Counted from the stretch's first letter, positions 16,667-26,396 are shown. The stretch: DNA of 64,000 nucleotides from Mycolicibacterium setense (GCF_000805385.1 NZ_JTJW01000008.1:496001-560000); one strand, 5' to 3'. Notes: a model not told the origin generated them from the sequence alone. Program-made: numbers and translations.

Positions 16667-19374
16667 ACGCTGACCACCTCCTGAGCGGCGTCGGCTGCCG
16701 GCTGCACGTTGGCGCCTGGTCCCGCGGTCGGCAGCGCCACCTCGATGCCGGAGATGTTGATGGCGCCGAACTGGGTGAAGTTGAGGAACGGCGTGGCCGA
16801 ACTGGTGATCTGCACGGTGGCGGTGTGCCCCGGTTCCAGCGTGTAGGGCACCGCCTCCATCGGGATGGTGACGGTGTGCTCCTTGCCGTCGAGAGTGACC
16901 GGGATCGGGGTGACCACATTGCCGATCACCTTCCCGGTCTGATCGTCGACGATCTGGGCGTAGACGTGGCGGCTGGTGCCGACGCCCGAGTACGTCATCG
17001 TCAGCTCGGGCGCACCGACGATCTGGGTGGCGGTGTCCGACGGCGCCGTCACCGTGACGTTCACCGCGTTGGTGGCCTTGGTGCCATCGCCGAGCCCGAA
17101 CGGAATCCCGGCCGAGCCCGGTCCCGAGCCACCCAGGACCGGGACGATTCCGAGCAGACCGCCGCCGCCCGACGCGGTGACCGGAGCCCCGGCGAAATCG
17201 GGATCCGACGGCAGCAGATCGGAGGTGTAGTGCTCGCCGTTCTGGTCGATCCACTGGAACTTAGGAAGAGTTTCCGCTAAGCCGCCATCGACATTTTCGC
17301 CCTTGTGTTTGACGTAGGTGTCCAGCCAGCTCAGCGTCGCGGTCTCGACCATCTCGGTGCTGTCGCCGGCCGGTGTCTCGCAGTTGCCGTGCCCGCCGCA
17401 GAACCACACCATCTTCACCGGCACACCGTTGGCATCCAGGATCTGCGCGTTGTCGATCGCCTGCTGCAGCGGGAACAACACGTCGACGGTGCCCTGGATG
17501 ATCAGCGTCGGAGCGGTGATCTTGTTGACCAGGGCCGTCGGTCCGCTACTGGCCAGCACGGCTTGCTGCTCGGGGGTGAGGACGCCGAGAAGGGCACCGG
17601 TGAAGATGCCTGCGTACAGCTGGTTGTTGATGTTGGCGCCCGAGGTCACGAGCGAAAGCAGCAGCAGCGCAGCATAGGACGTCTTGAACGCCTCGTTCGG
17701 GTAGAGCGCACTGTTCAGCGAGTTCCACGAGATCGTCGGGACGATGGCGTCGATCCGGTTGTCGGTGCCCGCGGCCACCCACTGGATACCGCCGCCGTAT
17801 GACGGGCCCACCATGCCCATCCGTGGATCGTTGGCCCCGTCCAGCTGGGTTCCGGGCCGTTTGGCGACGTAGTCGATCATGGCCGAGACATCGCGGCCCT
17901 CATAGAACGGGCTGTCGAGCTGCAATATCCCGCCCGAGGCGTGCTCGCCGCGCGAATCCCAGGTGATGACGTTGTAGCCGGCATCGCGGAACGTACCGAC
18001 GCCGGTGGCGCCACCGGAATACGGGTTGGTGTCACCCGCGCTGGACAGGCCGGCACCGCTGAAGATGGTCGGGGCTTCCCCGCCTGCTTGCAGGCCCGAG
18101 GCCGGGAACCAGTTCATGCTGATCTCGGCACCGTCGAACGAGGTGACCTTGTAGGTGTAGGCCACCGGGGTGCCCGCCGGTGCCAGCGCACCGACGTCAA
18201 CGTTGACGTCCACCAGCTCGGCCTCGCCGATCAGCGGGGCCAGCAGGTCGTTCACCACGGGCATCTGGTGAACGATCACCAGCACCTGCGGCACGAACAT
18301 GCCCACGATCGGGATCTGTTGCAGCGCAGCGTCGAACGCCGTGGTCTCGGCGACCAGCACGGTGAACTTCTCCGTGCCGCCGCTGTCGACGACGGTGGCG
18401 TAGGGCAGGAACGTGAACGAGCCGTTGGCCGAGTTGAGCCGGACCTTGCCACCCGCGCTCGGATCACCGATCACGGTGTAGGTGAGCGGCAACCCACTCG
18501 TGCTCGTCGCTCCCGTCACCCCGTGGATGATGCCGTCGGTGATGCCGACCGACGGGGCCGCGGTGATGCCACCGGTGGCGGTGACCGAGGGTGCGACGGC
18601 CGCCGTGGGGAACTCCCGGCGCGCGGCCGCCAAGAGGACCCACTCGGCGGGCGAATCGGGCGTCGGCGCGGTCGGGGAATTTCCGGCCAGCGTCGTGGCG
18701 ATGTCGTTGACGACGTTCGCGATCAGGCTCTGTACGGGGGCCAGAGCGGGAGCCGGTGTCGGTTCGGTCTTCGCCGTCGCGATGACGGCGGGTGGCGCGG
18801 CGGGTGCGTCGACCGCGCCGGTTTCGGCGCCCGCGGGTGTGGACTCTTCGGCGGCCGCAGGCTCGGGGTCTTTGGCGTGGTCGCGCAGCGGCCGCGGCAG
18901 TTTCGGCGTCACGAGCGACAGGACCCGCGGTGTCACGGCGACCGCGGGCGTTGCCTTGGCCGGACCGGCGATCTCGGTGTCCTCGACAATCACGGGGGCC
19001 GAGCCTGCGCCCTGACGGGTCAGGCGGGCCTCGATCTTGGCCTGAGCGTCCGAGATGCGGTCGGCGAACGTCTCGACGGCGTCGGATTTCGGGGTCGAAC
19101 TCACGCGATGGCGACCGGATTCACCGGCTTTGGCCACCCGCTCCTTGATCGCCGCGCGCACTGCCGCCTGCCGCGACGAGCGAGCGTAGTGCCGGTCCTT
19201 GGCGGGACCCTTGTCAGCCGGTGTGGACGCGGATTCCGACGACGTGTCGCCAGACGCGGGCGATGCCGAGGCCACCGGAGTGCCCAGCACCTGACCACCG
19301 AGAACGACGGCCGACCCGACTCCGAGCGCGACCGCCAATCCCCCAACCCGACCGACATACTTCGCAGCACCCAA
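16663..19374 (-). CDS. Secreted CocE/NonD-type alpha/beta hydrolase with Ig-like domain
   Basis: 903 residues. N-terminal signal/anchor (VGGLAVALGVGSAVVLGGQVLG), then a low-complexity Ala/Thr/Pro/Ser region to about residue 250. Next is a cadherin/VCBS-like domain (TSGLPLTYTVIGDPSAGGKV, GSFTFLPYA), then a peptidase S15-like hydrolase: GPSYGGG nucleophile near residue 525, Asp in GTVDVLFP near 631, His in CGGHGNC near 661. A C-terminal jelly-roll-like domain follows. It starts at TTG, fixed by a strong GGAGG 7 nt upstream. Acyl-ester or peptide substrates are possible; none is known. Confidence 0.85.
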   Translation of the reverse strand: MGAAKYVGRVGGLAVALGVGSAVVLGGQVLGTPVASASPASGDTSSESASTPADKGPAKDRHYARSSRQAAVRAAIKERVAKAGESGRHRVSSTPKSDAVETFADRISDAQAKIEARLTRQGAGSAPVIVEDTEIAGPAKATPAVAVTPRVLSLVTPKLPRPLRDHAKDPEPAAAEESTPAGAETGAVDAPAAPPAVIATAKTEPTPAPALAPVQSLIANVVNDIATTLAGNSPTAPTPDSPAEWVLLAAARREFPTAAVAPSVTATGGITAAPSVGITDGIIHGVTGATSTSGLPLTYTVIGDPSAGGKVRLNSANGSFTFLPYATVVDSGGTEKFTVLVAETTAFDAALQQIPIVGMFVPQVLVIVHQMPVVNDLLAPLIGEAELVDVNVDVGALAPAGTPVAYTYKVTSFDGAEISMNWFPASGLQAGGEAPTIFSGAGLSSAGDTNPYSGGATGVGTFRDAGYNVITWDSRGEHASGGILQLDSPFYEGRDVSAMIDYVAKRPGTQLDGANDPRMGMVGPSYGGGIQWVAAGTDNRIDAIVPTISWNSLNSALYPNEAFKTSYAALLLLSLVTSGANINNQLYAGIFTGALLGVLTPEQQAVLASSGPTALVNKITAPTLIIQGTVDVLFPLQQAIDNAQILDANGVPVKMVWFCGGHGNCETPAGDSTEMVETATLSWLDTYVKHKGENVDGGLAETLPKFQWIDQNGEHYTSDLLPSDPDFAGAPVTASGGGGLLGIVPVLGGSGPGSAGIPFGLGDGTKATNAVNVTVTAPSDTATQIVGAPELTMTYSGVGTSRHVYAQIVDDQTGKVIGNVVTPIPVTLDGKEHTVTIPMEAVPYTLEPGHTATVQITSSATPFLNFTQFGAINISGIEVALPTAGPGANVQPAADAAQEVVSV

Positions 19375-19511
19375 CGCAACCTCCTAGACCGACATCCGGC
19401 AACGCCGAACTGTGACCTGCCGCACATTAGCGTGGCGACGTGAGGCAGAAGGTTAGCTTGTCAATTTTTTGCGACGTCAATTGGGTGGGCCGGCGTTTTG
19501 GCCGGGCCGAA

Positions 19512-21554
19512 TCACTGCTCGGGGATGTTCCGCTCGATCTCGTCAAGCCAGATCCGCGCCGACATGTCCGACGGTGCCCGCCAGTCACCACGCGGGGACA
19601 ACGCGCCGCCGTGCGACACCTTGGGACCATTCGGCAGCGCCGAACGCTTGAACTGGGAGAACGAGTAGAACCGCTGGGCGAACACCTGCAACCAGTGCCG
19701 GATCTCCTTGAGCGAGTACGCCGGGCGCTTGTCGTCGGGGAACCCGGCGGGCCAGTCACCGAGGGCCGGATCGTGCCAGGCGTGCCAGGCCAGGAAGGCC
19801 ACCTTCGACGGGCGGAAACCGTACCGCAGCACCTGGAACAACGAGAAGTCTTGCAGCACATACGGTCCGACCTTGGCCTCGCTGCTCTGGATCTCCTCGT
19901 CCTCCCCGGTCGGGACCAGCTCGGGGGTGATCTCGGTGTCGAGCACCGACTGCAGCACCTCGTTAACATCGGGCCCGAACTCGCCCGAGGAGATCACCCA
20001 CCGGATCAGGTGCTGGATAAGGGTTTTCGGCACTCCGCCGTTGACGTTGTAGTGCGACATCTGGTCGCCGACCCCGTAGGTCGACCAGCCCAGCGCCAGC
20101 TCGGAAAGGTCACCGGTGCCGAGCACGATGCCCCCGCGCTGATTGGCCAGCCGGAACAGGTAATCGGTACGCAGACCGGCCTGCACGTTCTCGAACGTGA
20201 CGTCATAGACCTTCTCCCCGCGGCCGAACGGATGGTCCATCTCGGTCAGCATCAGTTTTGCGGTCTCTTTGATGTCGATCTCTTCGAACGTCACACCGAG
20301 GGCCTGGCTCAACCGGATCGCATTGCCTTTGGTTCGGTCGCCGGTGGCGAAGCCGGGCAGCGTGAACGCGAGAATGTCGCTGCGCGGCCGGTTTTCGCGG
20401 TCCATCGCGCGTGCCGCGACGATGAGGGCGTGGGTGGAATCCAACCCGCCGGACACCCCGATGACGACCTTGGGGTAGTTCAGGGCACGCAGCCGCTGTT
20501 CCAGGCCGGCGACCTGAATGTTGTAGGCCTCGTAGCAGTCCTGTTGCAGCCGTGCGGGGTTCGCCGGCACGAACGGGAATCGCTCGACCTCACGCAACAA
20601 CCCGATATCGCCGGTCGGCGGGTCGAGCTGGAACTCCACGCGGCGGAATTCCCCGACAGTGGCCCGGTGGTGGCGGGCGTTGTCGTCGAACGTGCCCATG
20701 CGCAACCGCTCCGCGCGCAGCAGCTCCAGGTCCACGTCGGCGACCGAGCGGCGTTCGCCACGCGGGAAACGCTCACTCTGGGCCAGCAGCAGGCCGTTCT
20801 CCCAGATCATCGTCTGGCCGTCCCAGGCCAGATCCGTCGTCGACTCCCCCTCGCCGGCGGCGGCGTACACGTACGCAGCCAGGCAGCGTGCGGAGGCCGA
20901 CCGGGCGAGCAGGCACCGGTCCTCGGCACGGCCGACGGTGATCGGACTGCCCGACAGGTTGGCCAGCACCGTCGCACCGGCAAGCGCGGCCTGTGCGCTC
21001 GGCGGCACGGGCACGAACATGTCCTCGCAGATCTCGACATGTAGCACCAGCCCGGGCAGATCGGACGCAACGAACAGCAGGTCCGGACCGAACGGCACCT
21101 CGGCACCGGCGACCCGGATCGTGTCATGCATGTCGTCGCCGGGCGCCATCTGCCTGCGCTCGTAGAACTCCCGGTAGGTCGGCAGATAGGACTTCGGTGC
21201 GACGCCGAGCACCGCGCCGCGATGGATGACCACGGCGGTGTTGTAGATCCGGTGCCGATGGCGCAGCGGCGCACCGACCACCAGCACCGGGGTCAACACG
21301 GCCGAGGCCGCGACGATCTCGACGAGCGCCTCTTCGACCGACTCCAGCAGGGTGTCCTGCAGAAGAATGTCGTCGATCGAATAGCCCGACAGCGTCAGCT
21401 CGGGAAAGACCGCGACCGCGACCCCGTCGTCGTGGCAGGCGTGCGCGAGGCGCAGCACCGATTCGGCGTTGGCCGGCGGGTCCGCCAGCGCGGTGTGATG
21501 GGTGCAGGCGGCAACCCGGGCGAAACCATGGCGGTAAGCGCTGTAGAAGTCCAT
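19512..21554 (-). CDS. nadE: Glutamine-dependent NAD+ synthetase
   Basis: 680 residues, equivalent to Rv2438c (679). The N-terminal nitrilase-type glutaminase carries Glu52 (VFPELTLSGYS), Lys121 (APKSYLPTYREFYE) and Cys176 (HVEICEDMF). The C-terminal synthetase has the P-loop GVSGGLDSTHAL. It amidates deamido-NAD to NAD with ammonia channelled between domains, acting after NadD (10.5-11.1 kb). It is divergent from the isochorismatase-like gene. Confidence 0.98.
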   Translation of the reverse strand: MDFYSAYRHGFARVAACTHHTALADPPANAESVLRLAHACHDDGVAVAVFPELTLSGYSIDDILLQDTLLESVEEALVEIVAASAVLTPVLVVGAPLRHRHRIYNTAVVIHRGAVLGVAPKSYLPTYREFYERRQMAPGDDMHDTIRVAGAEVPFGPDLLFVASDLPGLVLHVEICEDMFVPVPPSAQAALAGATVLANLSGSPITVGRAEDRCLLARSASARCLAAYVYAAAGEGESTTDLAWDGQTMIWENGLLLAQSERFPRGERRSVADVDLELLRAERLRMGTFDDNARHHRATVGEFRRVEFQLDPPTGDIGLLREVERFPFVPANPARLQQDCYEAYNIQVAGLEQRLRALNYPKVVIGVSGGLDSTHALIVAARAMDRENRPRSDILAFTLPGFATGDRTKGNAIRLSQALGVTFEEIDIKETAKLMLTEMDHPFGRGEKVYDVTFENVQAGLRTDYLFRLANQRGGIVLGTGDLSELALGWSTYGVGDQMSHYNVNGGVPKTLIQHLIRWVISSGEFGPDVNEVLQSVLDTEITPELVPTGEDEEIQSSEAKVGPYVLQDFSLFQVLRYGFRPSKVAFLAWHAWHDPALGDWPAGFPDDKRPAYSLKEIRHWLQVFAQRFYSFSQFKRSALPNGPKVSHGGALSPRGDWRAPSDMSARIWLDEIERNIPEQ

Positions 21555-21611
21555 CGCTCCCTATTGTTGCCTGGAAAGCGTCAAGTTTGGGTGACGGGGT
21601 ATCAACAGATC

Positions 21612-22160
21612 ATGAGCAGAACCGCTGTCTTGGTCATCGACATGCTCAACGCCTACCGGCACGAGGATGCCGAGAAGCTGGCGCCGAACGTGGCCGAGAT
21701 CATCGATCCGCTGGCCAACCTGGTCGGTTCCGCGCACCAGCGCGATGACGTCGATCTCATCTATGTCAACGACAACTACGGTGATTTCACTGCCGAGTTC
21801 AGCGACATCGTCCACGCCGCGCTCGACGGTGAGCGGCCGGATCTGGTCAGCCCGATCGTGCCGCGCGACGGCTGCCTACTCCTGACGAAAGTGCGCCACA
21901 GCGCGTTCTACGCCACCGCCCTGGACTATCTGCTCGGACGGCTGGGCACCGAGCGGCTGGTGCTGACCGGCCAGGTCACCGAGCAGTGCATCCTCTACAC
22001 CGCGTTGGACGCCTACGTCCGGCACTTCGACGTGGTGGTCCCAGCCGACGCGGTCGCCCACATCGACGCCGAACTCGGCAAGGCGGCGTTGCAGATGATG
22101 GAGCGCAACATGAGCGCCGAAATTCTGCCCGCCGCCGAGTGTCTGGAGTCACGCCAATGA
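21612..22160 (+). CDS. Isochorismatase-family cysteine hydrolase
   Basis: 182 residues. The triad of the family is visible: Asp in AVLVIDMLNAY, Lys in LLTKVRHSAFYAT, and Cys in LTGQVTEQCILYTALDAY. Members hydrolyse amides such as nicotinamide or pyrazinamide, or isochorismate. It sits next to nadE and near a sirtuin, so a nicotinamidase-like role is tempting but unproven; it lacks the metal-site spacing of PncA as far as I can see. ATG 21612 is the natural start. Tail-to-tail overlap of 12 nt with the phosphotransferase. Confidence 0.88.
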   Translation: MSRTAVLVIDMLNAYRHEDAEKLAPNVAEIIDPLANLVGSAHQRDDVDLIYVNDNYGDFTAEFSDIVHAALDGERPDLVSPIVPRDGCLLLTKVRHSAFYATALDYLLGRLGTERLVLTGQVTEQCILYTALDAYVRHFDVVVPADAVAHIDAELGKAALQMMERNMSAEILPAAECLESRQ

Positions 22161-23069
22161 CGGTGTGGCCCGCCAGGATTCGACCGTAGGACCCATTCCG
22201 TCGGCGAGCAGCGGCAGCTGCGGAACCAGGGCCAGGACGCTGACCATGTTCAGCATCGCCGCGGCGTTCACCAGGTGCTGGACGTCGGGATTCGTCGTCC
22301 GGAGCCCGTGCGTTCGCGCCGCCTCGTCATACTCGGCCACGGCTGCCGGGTCGGCCAGCGCGAGATCCCACTCGACCGGGCCACACGTGACTTCTTCGAA
22401 GTCGGAGAACCGCAAGCCGGCGGTGGTCCTGATGACGTTGTAGGACGGCCCATCTCCGTGAATCGTCTGCACGCCCACGTCGGGAAACCTGGCCTCGAAC
22501 GCCGCACGGTCGGACAACACCGACCGCAGCACCGCGTACTCCGCGCGGGCCCGGGCAATATCGGCCGGGGACAACAGCGCGCAGCCATCGAGGTTGTCCA
22601 ACATGGCCGCCAGGGACCGGTTGAACGGCGTGAGGAACGGCAATTCGGCTGGATACTCGGCGAGGGCCGCGTGCAGTTCGGCGCAATGGGTCATCGGGAC
22701 CGGGGCATACGGCACGTGATCCTCAGCGACATCGGCCAATTCCCAGAACGTCATTCCGAACCCGTCGCGGCGCACCGGCGATCGGGGCACCAACGCCGAT
22801 GGCGGCACCACTGCGACGCCGTGATCATCCAGCCAGTCCGCCGCGTCCAGTTCGCGCCGCTGCCGCTCTGCCTGGGCCTCCACCGACATTGCCGGCGGCA
22901 ATACCACCTGGACGCGCGCCACGACCGACGCCGGTTCCAGGTGGACGACGACCGAGAACGCGTCGTGCAGCACCGTCGCCCGGTCGACTTCCAGCCCTAG
23001 CGCACGGCCCGCATCGAGCGCGGCGCGAGCAGCCGTGTGTGTACGGTCAGCCAGTTCATCGGGGGTCAC
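22149..23069 (-). CDS. Aminoglycoside phosphotransferase (APH)-like kinase
   Basis: 306 residues, APH/choline-kinase fold. The catalytic loop is VQTIHGDGPSYNVI (H-G-D-x-x-x-x-N) and the metal site is LRFSDFEEVTCGPVEWDLA. Such mycobacterial proteins are mostly of unknown substrate; nothing shows it confers antibiotic resistance. GTG start at 23069, 82 nt from the divergent sirtuin gene start. Confidence 0.85.
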   Translation of the reverse strand: MTPDELADRTHTAARAALDAGRALGLEVDRATVLHDAFSVVVHLEPASVVARVQVVLPPAMSVEAQAERQRRELDAADWLDDHGVAVVPPSALVPRSPVRRDGFGMTFWELADVAEDHVPYAPVPMTHCAELHAALAEYPAELPFLTPFNRSLAAMLDNLDGCALLSPADIARARAEYAVLRSVLSDRAAFEARFPDVGVQTIHGDGPSYNVIRTTAGLRFSDFEEVTCGPVEWDLALADPAAVAEYDEAARTHGLRTTNPDVQHLVNAAAMLNMVSVLALVPQLPLLADGMGPTVESWRATPSLA

Positions 23070-23150
23070 CCACCCGATGATTCCTCACGTTCGATCACAG
23101 CCTCGACGTTCGGTGGTGTCCGAATTGACGGCACATCTACCCTCGAATGG

Positions 23151-24002
23151 GTGGATGCCCCCGAACTCGTCTCCCTGTTGCAGGGCCGCCGCGTGGCGGT
23201 GCTGACCGGTGCCGGGATGTCGACCGATTCTGGGATCCCCGACTACCGCGGTCCTGATTCCCCGCCCAGCAATCCGATGACGATCCGGCAGTTCACCTCC
23301 GACCCGGTGTTCCGACAGCGGTACTGGGCCCGCAATCACATCGGCTGGCGCCACATGGACGCGACTTTGCCCAATGCCGGGCACCGGGCGCTGGCCGCGC
23401 TGGAATCCGCGGGGGTGGTGAGCGGCCTGGTAACCCAGAACGTGGACCTGCTGCACAGCAAGGCCGGCAGCCGGTCGGTGGTCGATCTGCACGGCACCTA
23501 CGCGCAGGTGATCTGCCTGGATTGCGGCGCGACCATGCGTCGCGACGAGCTGGCGGTGTTACTGGAAGCGGCCAATCCGGGGTTCGCCGAACGGGCAGGG
23601 TCGGCCGGCGGCATCGCGGTGGCCCCCGACGCTGACGCCGTGGTGCGCGAGACGGATTCTTTCGCCGTCGTGGACTGCCCGGTCTGTGGAGGCATGCTCA
23701 AACCCGACATCGTCTACTTCGGCGAGAGTGTTCCCAAAGCCCGTGTCGAACAAGCGTATTCGATGGTCGACGACGCCGAGGCGCTGTTGGTGGCGGGGTC
23801 CTCGCTCACGGTCTATTCGGGCTACCGATTCGTCCGGCATGCCGCCGCGCACAACATCCCGGTGGGAATCATCAATCGCGGCCCGACCCGCGGTGACGAA
23901 CTGGCCACCGTCAAGGTCGAGGCGGGATGTTCGGAGATGTTGGCGCTGCTGGCCGGTGAACTCACGACAACCACAACGTCAACTGCCCCGGTATCGGCAT
24001 AG
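23151..24002 (+). CDS. SIR2-family NAD-dependent protein deacylase
   Basis: About 283 residues. NAD-binding GAGMSTDSGIPDYRG, TQNVDLLHSKAG, catalytic His in VDLHGT, and a four-cysteine zinc site (VICLDCGATM … VVDCPVCGGML). It removes acyl groups from lysines using NAD, and could affect acyl-CoA synthetases and other enzymes. GTG 23151 gives the usual N-terminus (DAPELVSLLQGRRVAVLTGAG). The frame stays open to 23037, so a longer form cannot be excluded. Confidence 0.93.
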   Translation: MDAPELVSLLQGRRVAVLTGAGMSTDSGIPDYRGPDSPPSNPMTIRQFTSDPVFRQRYWARNHIGWRHMDATLPNAGHRALAALESAGVVSGLVTQNVDLLHSKAGSRSVVDLHGTYAQVICLDCGATMRRDELAVLLEAANPGFAERAGSAGGIAVAPDADAVVRETDSFAVVDCPVCGGMLKPDIVYFGESVPKARVEQAYSMVDDAEALLVAGSSLTVYSGYRFVRHAAAHNIPVGIINRGPTRGDELATVKVEAGCSEMLALLAGELTTTTTSTAPVSA

Positions 24003-24527
24003 CGACGCCCAAAACCCTTGCCGAGTAAAGGGGTTCCGCGCCGGCTACCCGTCCGGTCAGACCGGACCGGACGTTGACAGCGCCGGATGGGCGGCGTCTA
24101 CTGGAGGCAGCGGTACAGATGAGGTCGGACCATGCATGTCCACAAAGCACGTGACGCGATATCCATCTCAGCTTCTGCATGCCTGAGGCCGTGGCACCCA
24201 TGATCATGCTGGTTTCGGCACTGTTGCACAGTCTCACAGCCGGGGAGCCGGCGGCCAGCAGAGCCGCCGACAGCCGGCGAACCATCGACAGAATTCGCCG
24301 GAGAAAGCGATTCGCCGATTGCTGCCGGGACAACCGGCTGGCACACCAACAACGATGCGATGAGCCCGACACCCTGCGATAGCGCACGAGACTGCAAACC
24401 TGAGAAGGCACCGGGTCTGACGGCGTAAGCTCAGACCTGTCGGCGGTACTTCGAACACGCGGCCTATCGACGTGTCATCGCTGATTTGCAGGATAGGGCC
24501 GAATCCGGCCAAGACGGGAGCGTCGCC
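24003..24527. other. Gene-free stretch with small palindrome
   Basis: No frame here has convincing codon bias or a ribosome-binding site. A weak hairpin AACCCTT/AAGGGGTT just after the sirtuin stop may end its transcript. An 8-bp perfect inverted repeat, GTCCGGTC-A-GACCGGAC (24051-24067), looks like an operator. The rest is upstream region of the DUF5994 gene. Confidence 0.5.
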
Positions 24528-25073
24528 ATGACGCCACAGCAGACACGCAAGAACGACCAGAACTCCACCGTGCCGGCGCACACACCACGGCTGCGGTTGA
24601 AACCCAAAGCCCCCCAAACCGGATATGTGGACGGGGCATGGTGGCCCCATTCCGACGACCTCACCGCAGAACTGCCGGATCTGCTGGCGGTGCTCTCAGT
24701 TCGCCTGGGCCGCATCGAGCGGGTCCTGTACCACGCCCAGGCGTGGCCCGGTACGCCACGCAAATTCGTCACCGGTGGGCGGACGGTACGCCTGGACGGG
24801 TACCGGCTTCAACCGATGAACACCGTCGAGATTCTCGGCCTCGACGGCGACCGGCTCGCCTTGCTGGTGATCCCACCACACACCGACGCCGACGACGCCC
24901 ACGCCACCATGATGACCGCGGCCGAACCCGACAACGCAGTCAGCGTCGACGGATTGCTCATGACCACAGAGCGCGACCGGGCATGGCGCAACCAGGTATC
25001 CACCGCTCAAGAACGCTGGGAATCAGACAGCGAAGCCACCGCATCCCGGGAGCGGGTGCAGGCCCGGGCCTGA
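24528..25073 (+). CDS. DUF5994 family protein
   Basis: 181 residues. The N-terminal RLRLKPKAPQTGYVDGAWWPHSDDLTAELPDLLAVL is characteristic of DUF5994, a family found in several paralogues per mycobacterial genome, with unknown function. There is no signal peptide or membrane segment; the C-terminus is polar and charged. ATG 24528 is preceded by GGGAG; an upstream TTG/ATG extension to 24486 is less likely. Convergent with the P450 gene. Confidence 0.88.
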   Translation: MTPQQTRKNDQNSTVPAHTPRLRLKPKAPQTGYVDGAWWPHSDDLTAELPDLLAVLSVRLGRIERVLYHAQAWPGTPRKFVTGGRTVRLDGYRLQPMNTVEILGLDGDRLALLVIPPHTDADDAHATMMTAAEPDNAVSVDGLLMTTERDRAWRNQVSTAQERWESDSEATASRERVQARA

Positions 25074-25099
25074 CCGGCGCCGCCTCAGATGGCCTGGGC

Positions 25100-26380
25100 T
25101 CAGGAGAACGTGCACGGCATCGACCGGACGGCGTGCACGAAATTGCCCTGCAGGTAGGCCGGTTCGGCCGCGGCGATGTCTGGCAGTTGGTGCAACAGTT
25201 CACCGAAGATCGCCCGCAGCTGTGTCCGGGCGAGGTGCGCGCCCAGGCAGAAGTGGCGCCCACCGCCACCGAACCCCAAGTGTGGGTTGGGCTTTCGGTT
25301 CAGGTCGAAAACGTCGGGCCGGTTGAACACCTGGGTGTCCCAGTTGCCCGAGGCATAGAACATCACCACCTTGTCCCCCGCCTCGATCCGTCGCCCGCCG
25401 AGGTCGACGTCGACTGCGGCGGTGCGGCGAAAGGTCATCACCGGAGTCGCCCACCGGACGAACTCCTCCACGGCGCCGCCGATCCGGTCGTCGAAGTCCG
25501 CCATGAGCCAGGCACGTTGGTCGGGGTGGTCGGTCAGTGCCTTGAGTGCGTGGCTGGTCGTCTGTCGTGTGGTGTCGTTACCGGCCACCGCGAGAAGGAC
25601 GAAGAATGCCGCTATCTCGGCGTCGGTCAGCCGGTCCCCGTCGACCTCGGCCAGCACCAGAGCGCTGATCAGGTCATTGCCGGGTCGCTCTCGGCGCTGC
25701 GCCGCCAGGCTGTTCGCCACCTGATGGAGATACATCTGATTCTCCAGCAGCACTTCCAGCGGGTTGCGCCCGGCCAGATACACCGGGTCGGACCACGACA
25801 CCAGGGCGTCGGCGGCATGTGCCACCTGCTGACGTTCTGACTCGGGGATGCCGACCATGTCGGACAGCGTGCGGATGGGCAATTCCTTGGCGCATTGGTC
25901 GACGAAGTCCACCCCGGCGCCGGCGGCCTTGAGCTCGGCCACGATCTGCCGTGCGTTCGCCTTGATCGAGGTTTCGATGCGGGCTACCTGCCGGGGTGTG
26001 AACGCAGCGTGCACCAGCTTGCGGATCAACGTGTGCCGCGGCGCATCCATGGCGAGGAACGACTGCGACGCTTCCAGCAGTTCGGCCGGGATGTTCTCGA
26101 ACAGCACGCCGCTGCCGGACAGGTACGTCTCACTGTCGCGGCTGACGGTGACGATGTCGGCGTGCCGGGTGACCGCCCAGAACCCACGATCGGCGGGATC
26201 GTGCATCAGCGAGTCCTCGACCGGTGGGTGCCAACTGACCGGGCGGGAGGCCCGCAACTGCGCGAAGGAGGCTTCGCGATCAGCGGCCGTGGCGGCCCAG
26301 AACGCCCGCGACGACAGGTCGATCGGGTCGTAGGCACGCGCGTCGAGATTCGAGGCCGGTGTGATGGGCAACACAGTCAT
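25100..26380 (-). CDS. Cytochrome P450
   Basis: 426 residues. Heme-ligand motif HLGFGGGGRHFCLGAHLAR (Cys thiolate), I-helix LLAVAGNDTTRQTTSHAL with the acid-alcohol pair altered to N-D-T-T, and a K-helix E-x-x-R in VEEFVRW. Soluble bacterial type needing ferredoxin/reductase partners, which are not adjacent. The substrate cannot be read from sequence; related mycobacterial P450s act on steroids, fatty acids or terpenes. ATG 26380 is preferred: the longer GTG at 26404 would lie in the operator. Probably controlled by the divergent TetR gene. Confidence 0.95.
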   Translation of the reverse strand: MTVLPITPASNLDARAYDPIDLSSRAFWAATAADREASFAQLRASRPVSWHPPVEDSLMHDPADRGFWAVTRHADIVTVSRDSETYLSGSGVLFENIPAELLEASQSFLAMDAPRHTLIRKLVHAAFTPRQVARIETSIKANARQIVAELKAAGAGVDFVDQCAKELPIRTLSDMVGIPESERQQVAHAADALVSWSDPVYLAGRNPLEVLLENQMYLHQVANSLAAQRRERPGNDLISALVLAEVDGDRLTDAEIAAFFVLLAVAGNDTTRQTTSHALKALTDHPDQRAWLMADFDDRIGGAVEEFVRWATPVMTFRRTAAVDVDLGGRRIEAGDKVVMFYASGNWDTQVFNRPDVFDLNRKPNPHLGFGGGGRHFCLGAHLARTQLRAIFGELLHQLPDIAAAEPAYLQGNFVHAVRSMPCTFS

Positions 26381-26387
26381 GACGGTG

Positions 26388-26393
26388 ACGATA
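26388..26393 (-). promoter_or_regulatory. -10 element for P450 gene, leaderless spacing
   Basis: On the minus strand TATCGT ends 7 nt before the ATG at 26380, without a ribosome-binding site. The TetR-type operator lies immediately upstream. Confidence 0.5.
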
Positions 26394-26396
26394 GGT

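Noticed and set aside
22149..23069. Antibiotic resistance aminoglycoside kinase
   Set aside because: Only the general APH fold motifs are visible. Many mycobacterial homologues have other or unknown substrates.
24098..24411. Minus-strand frames in the sirtuin-DUF5994 gap
   Set aside because: Mixed codon use, no ribosome-binding site and no homology that I recognise.
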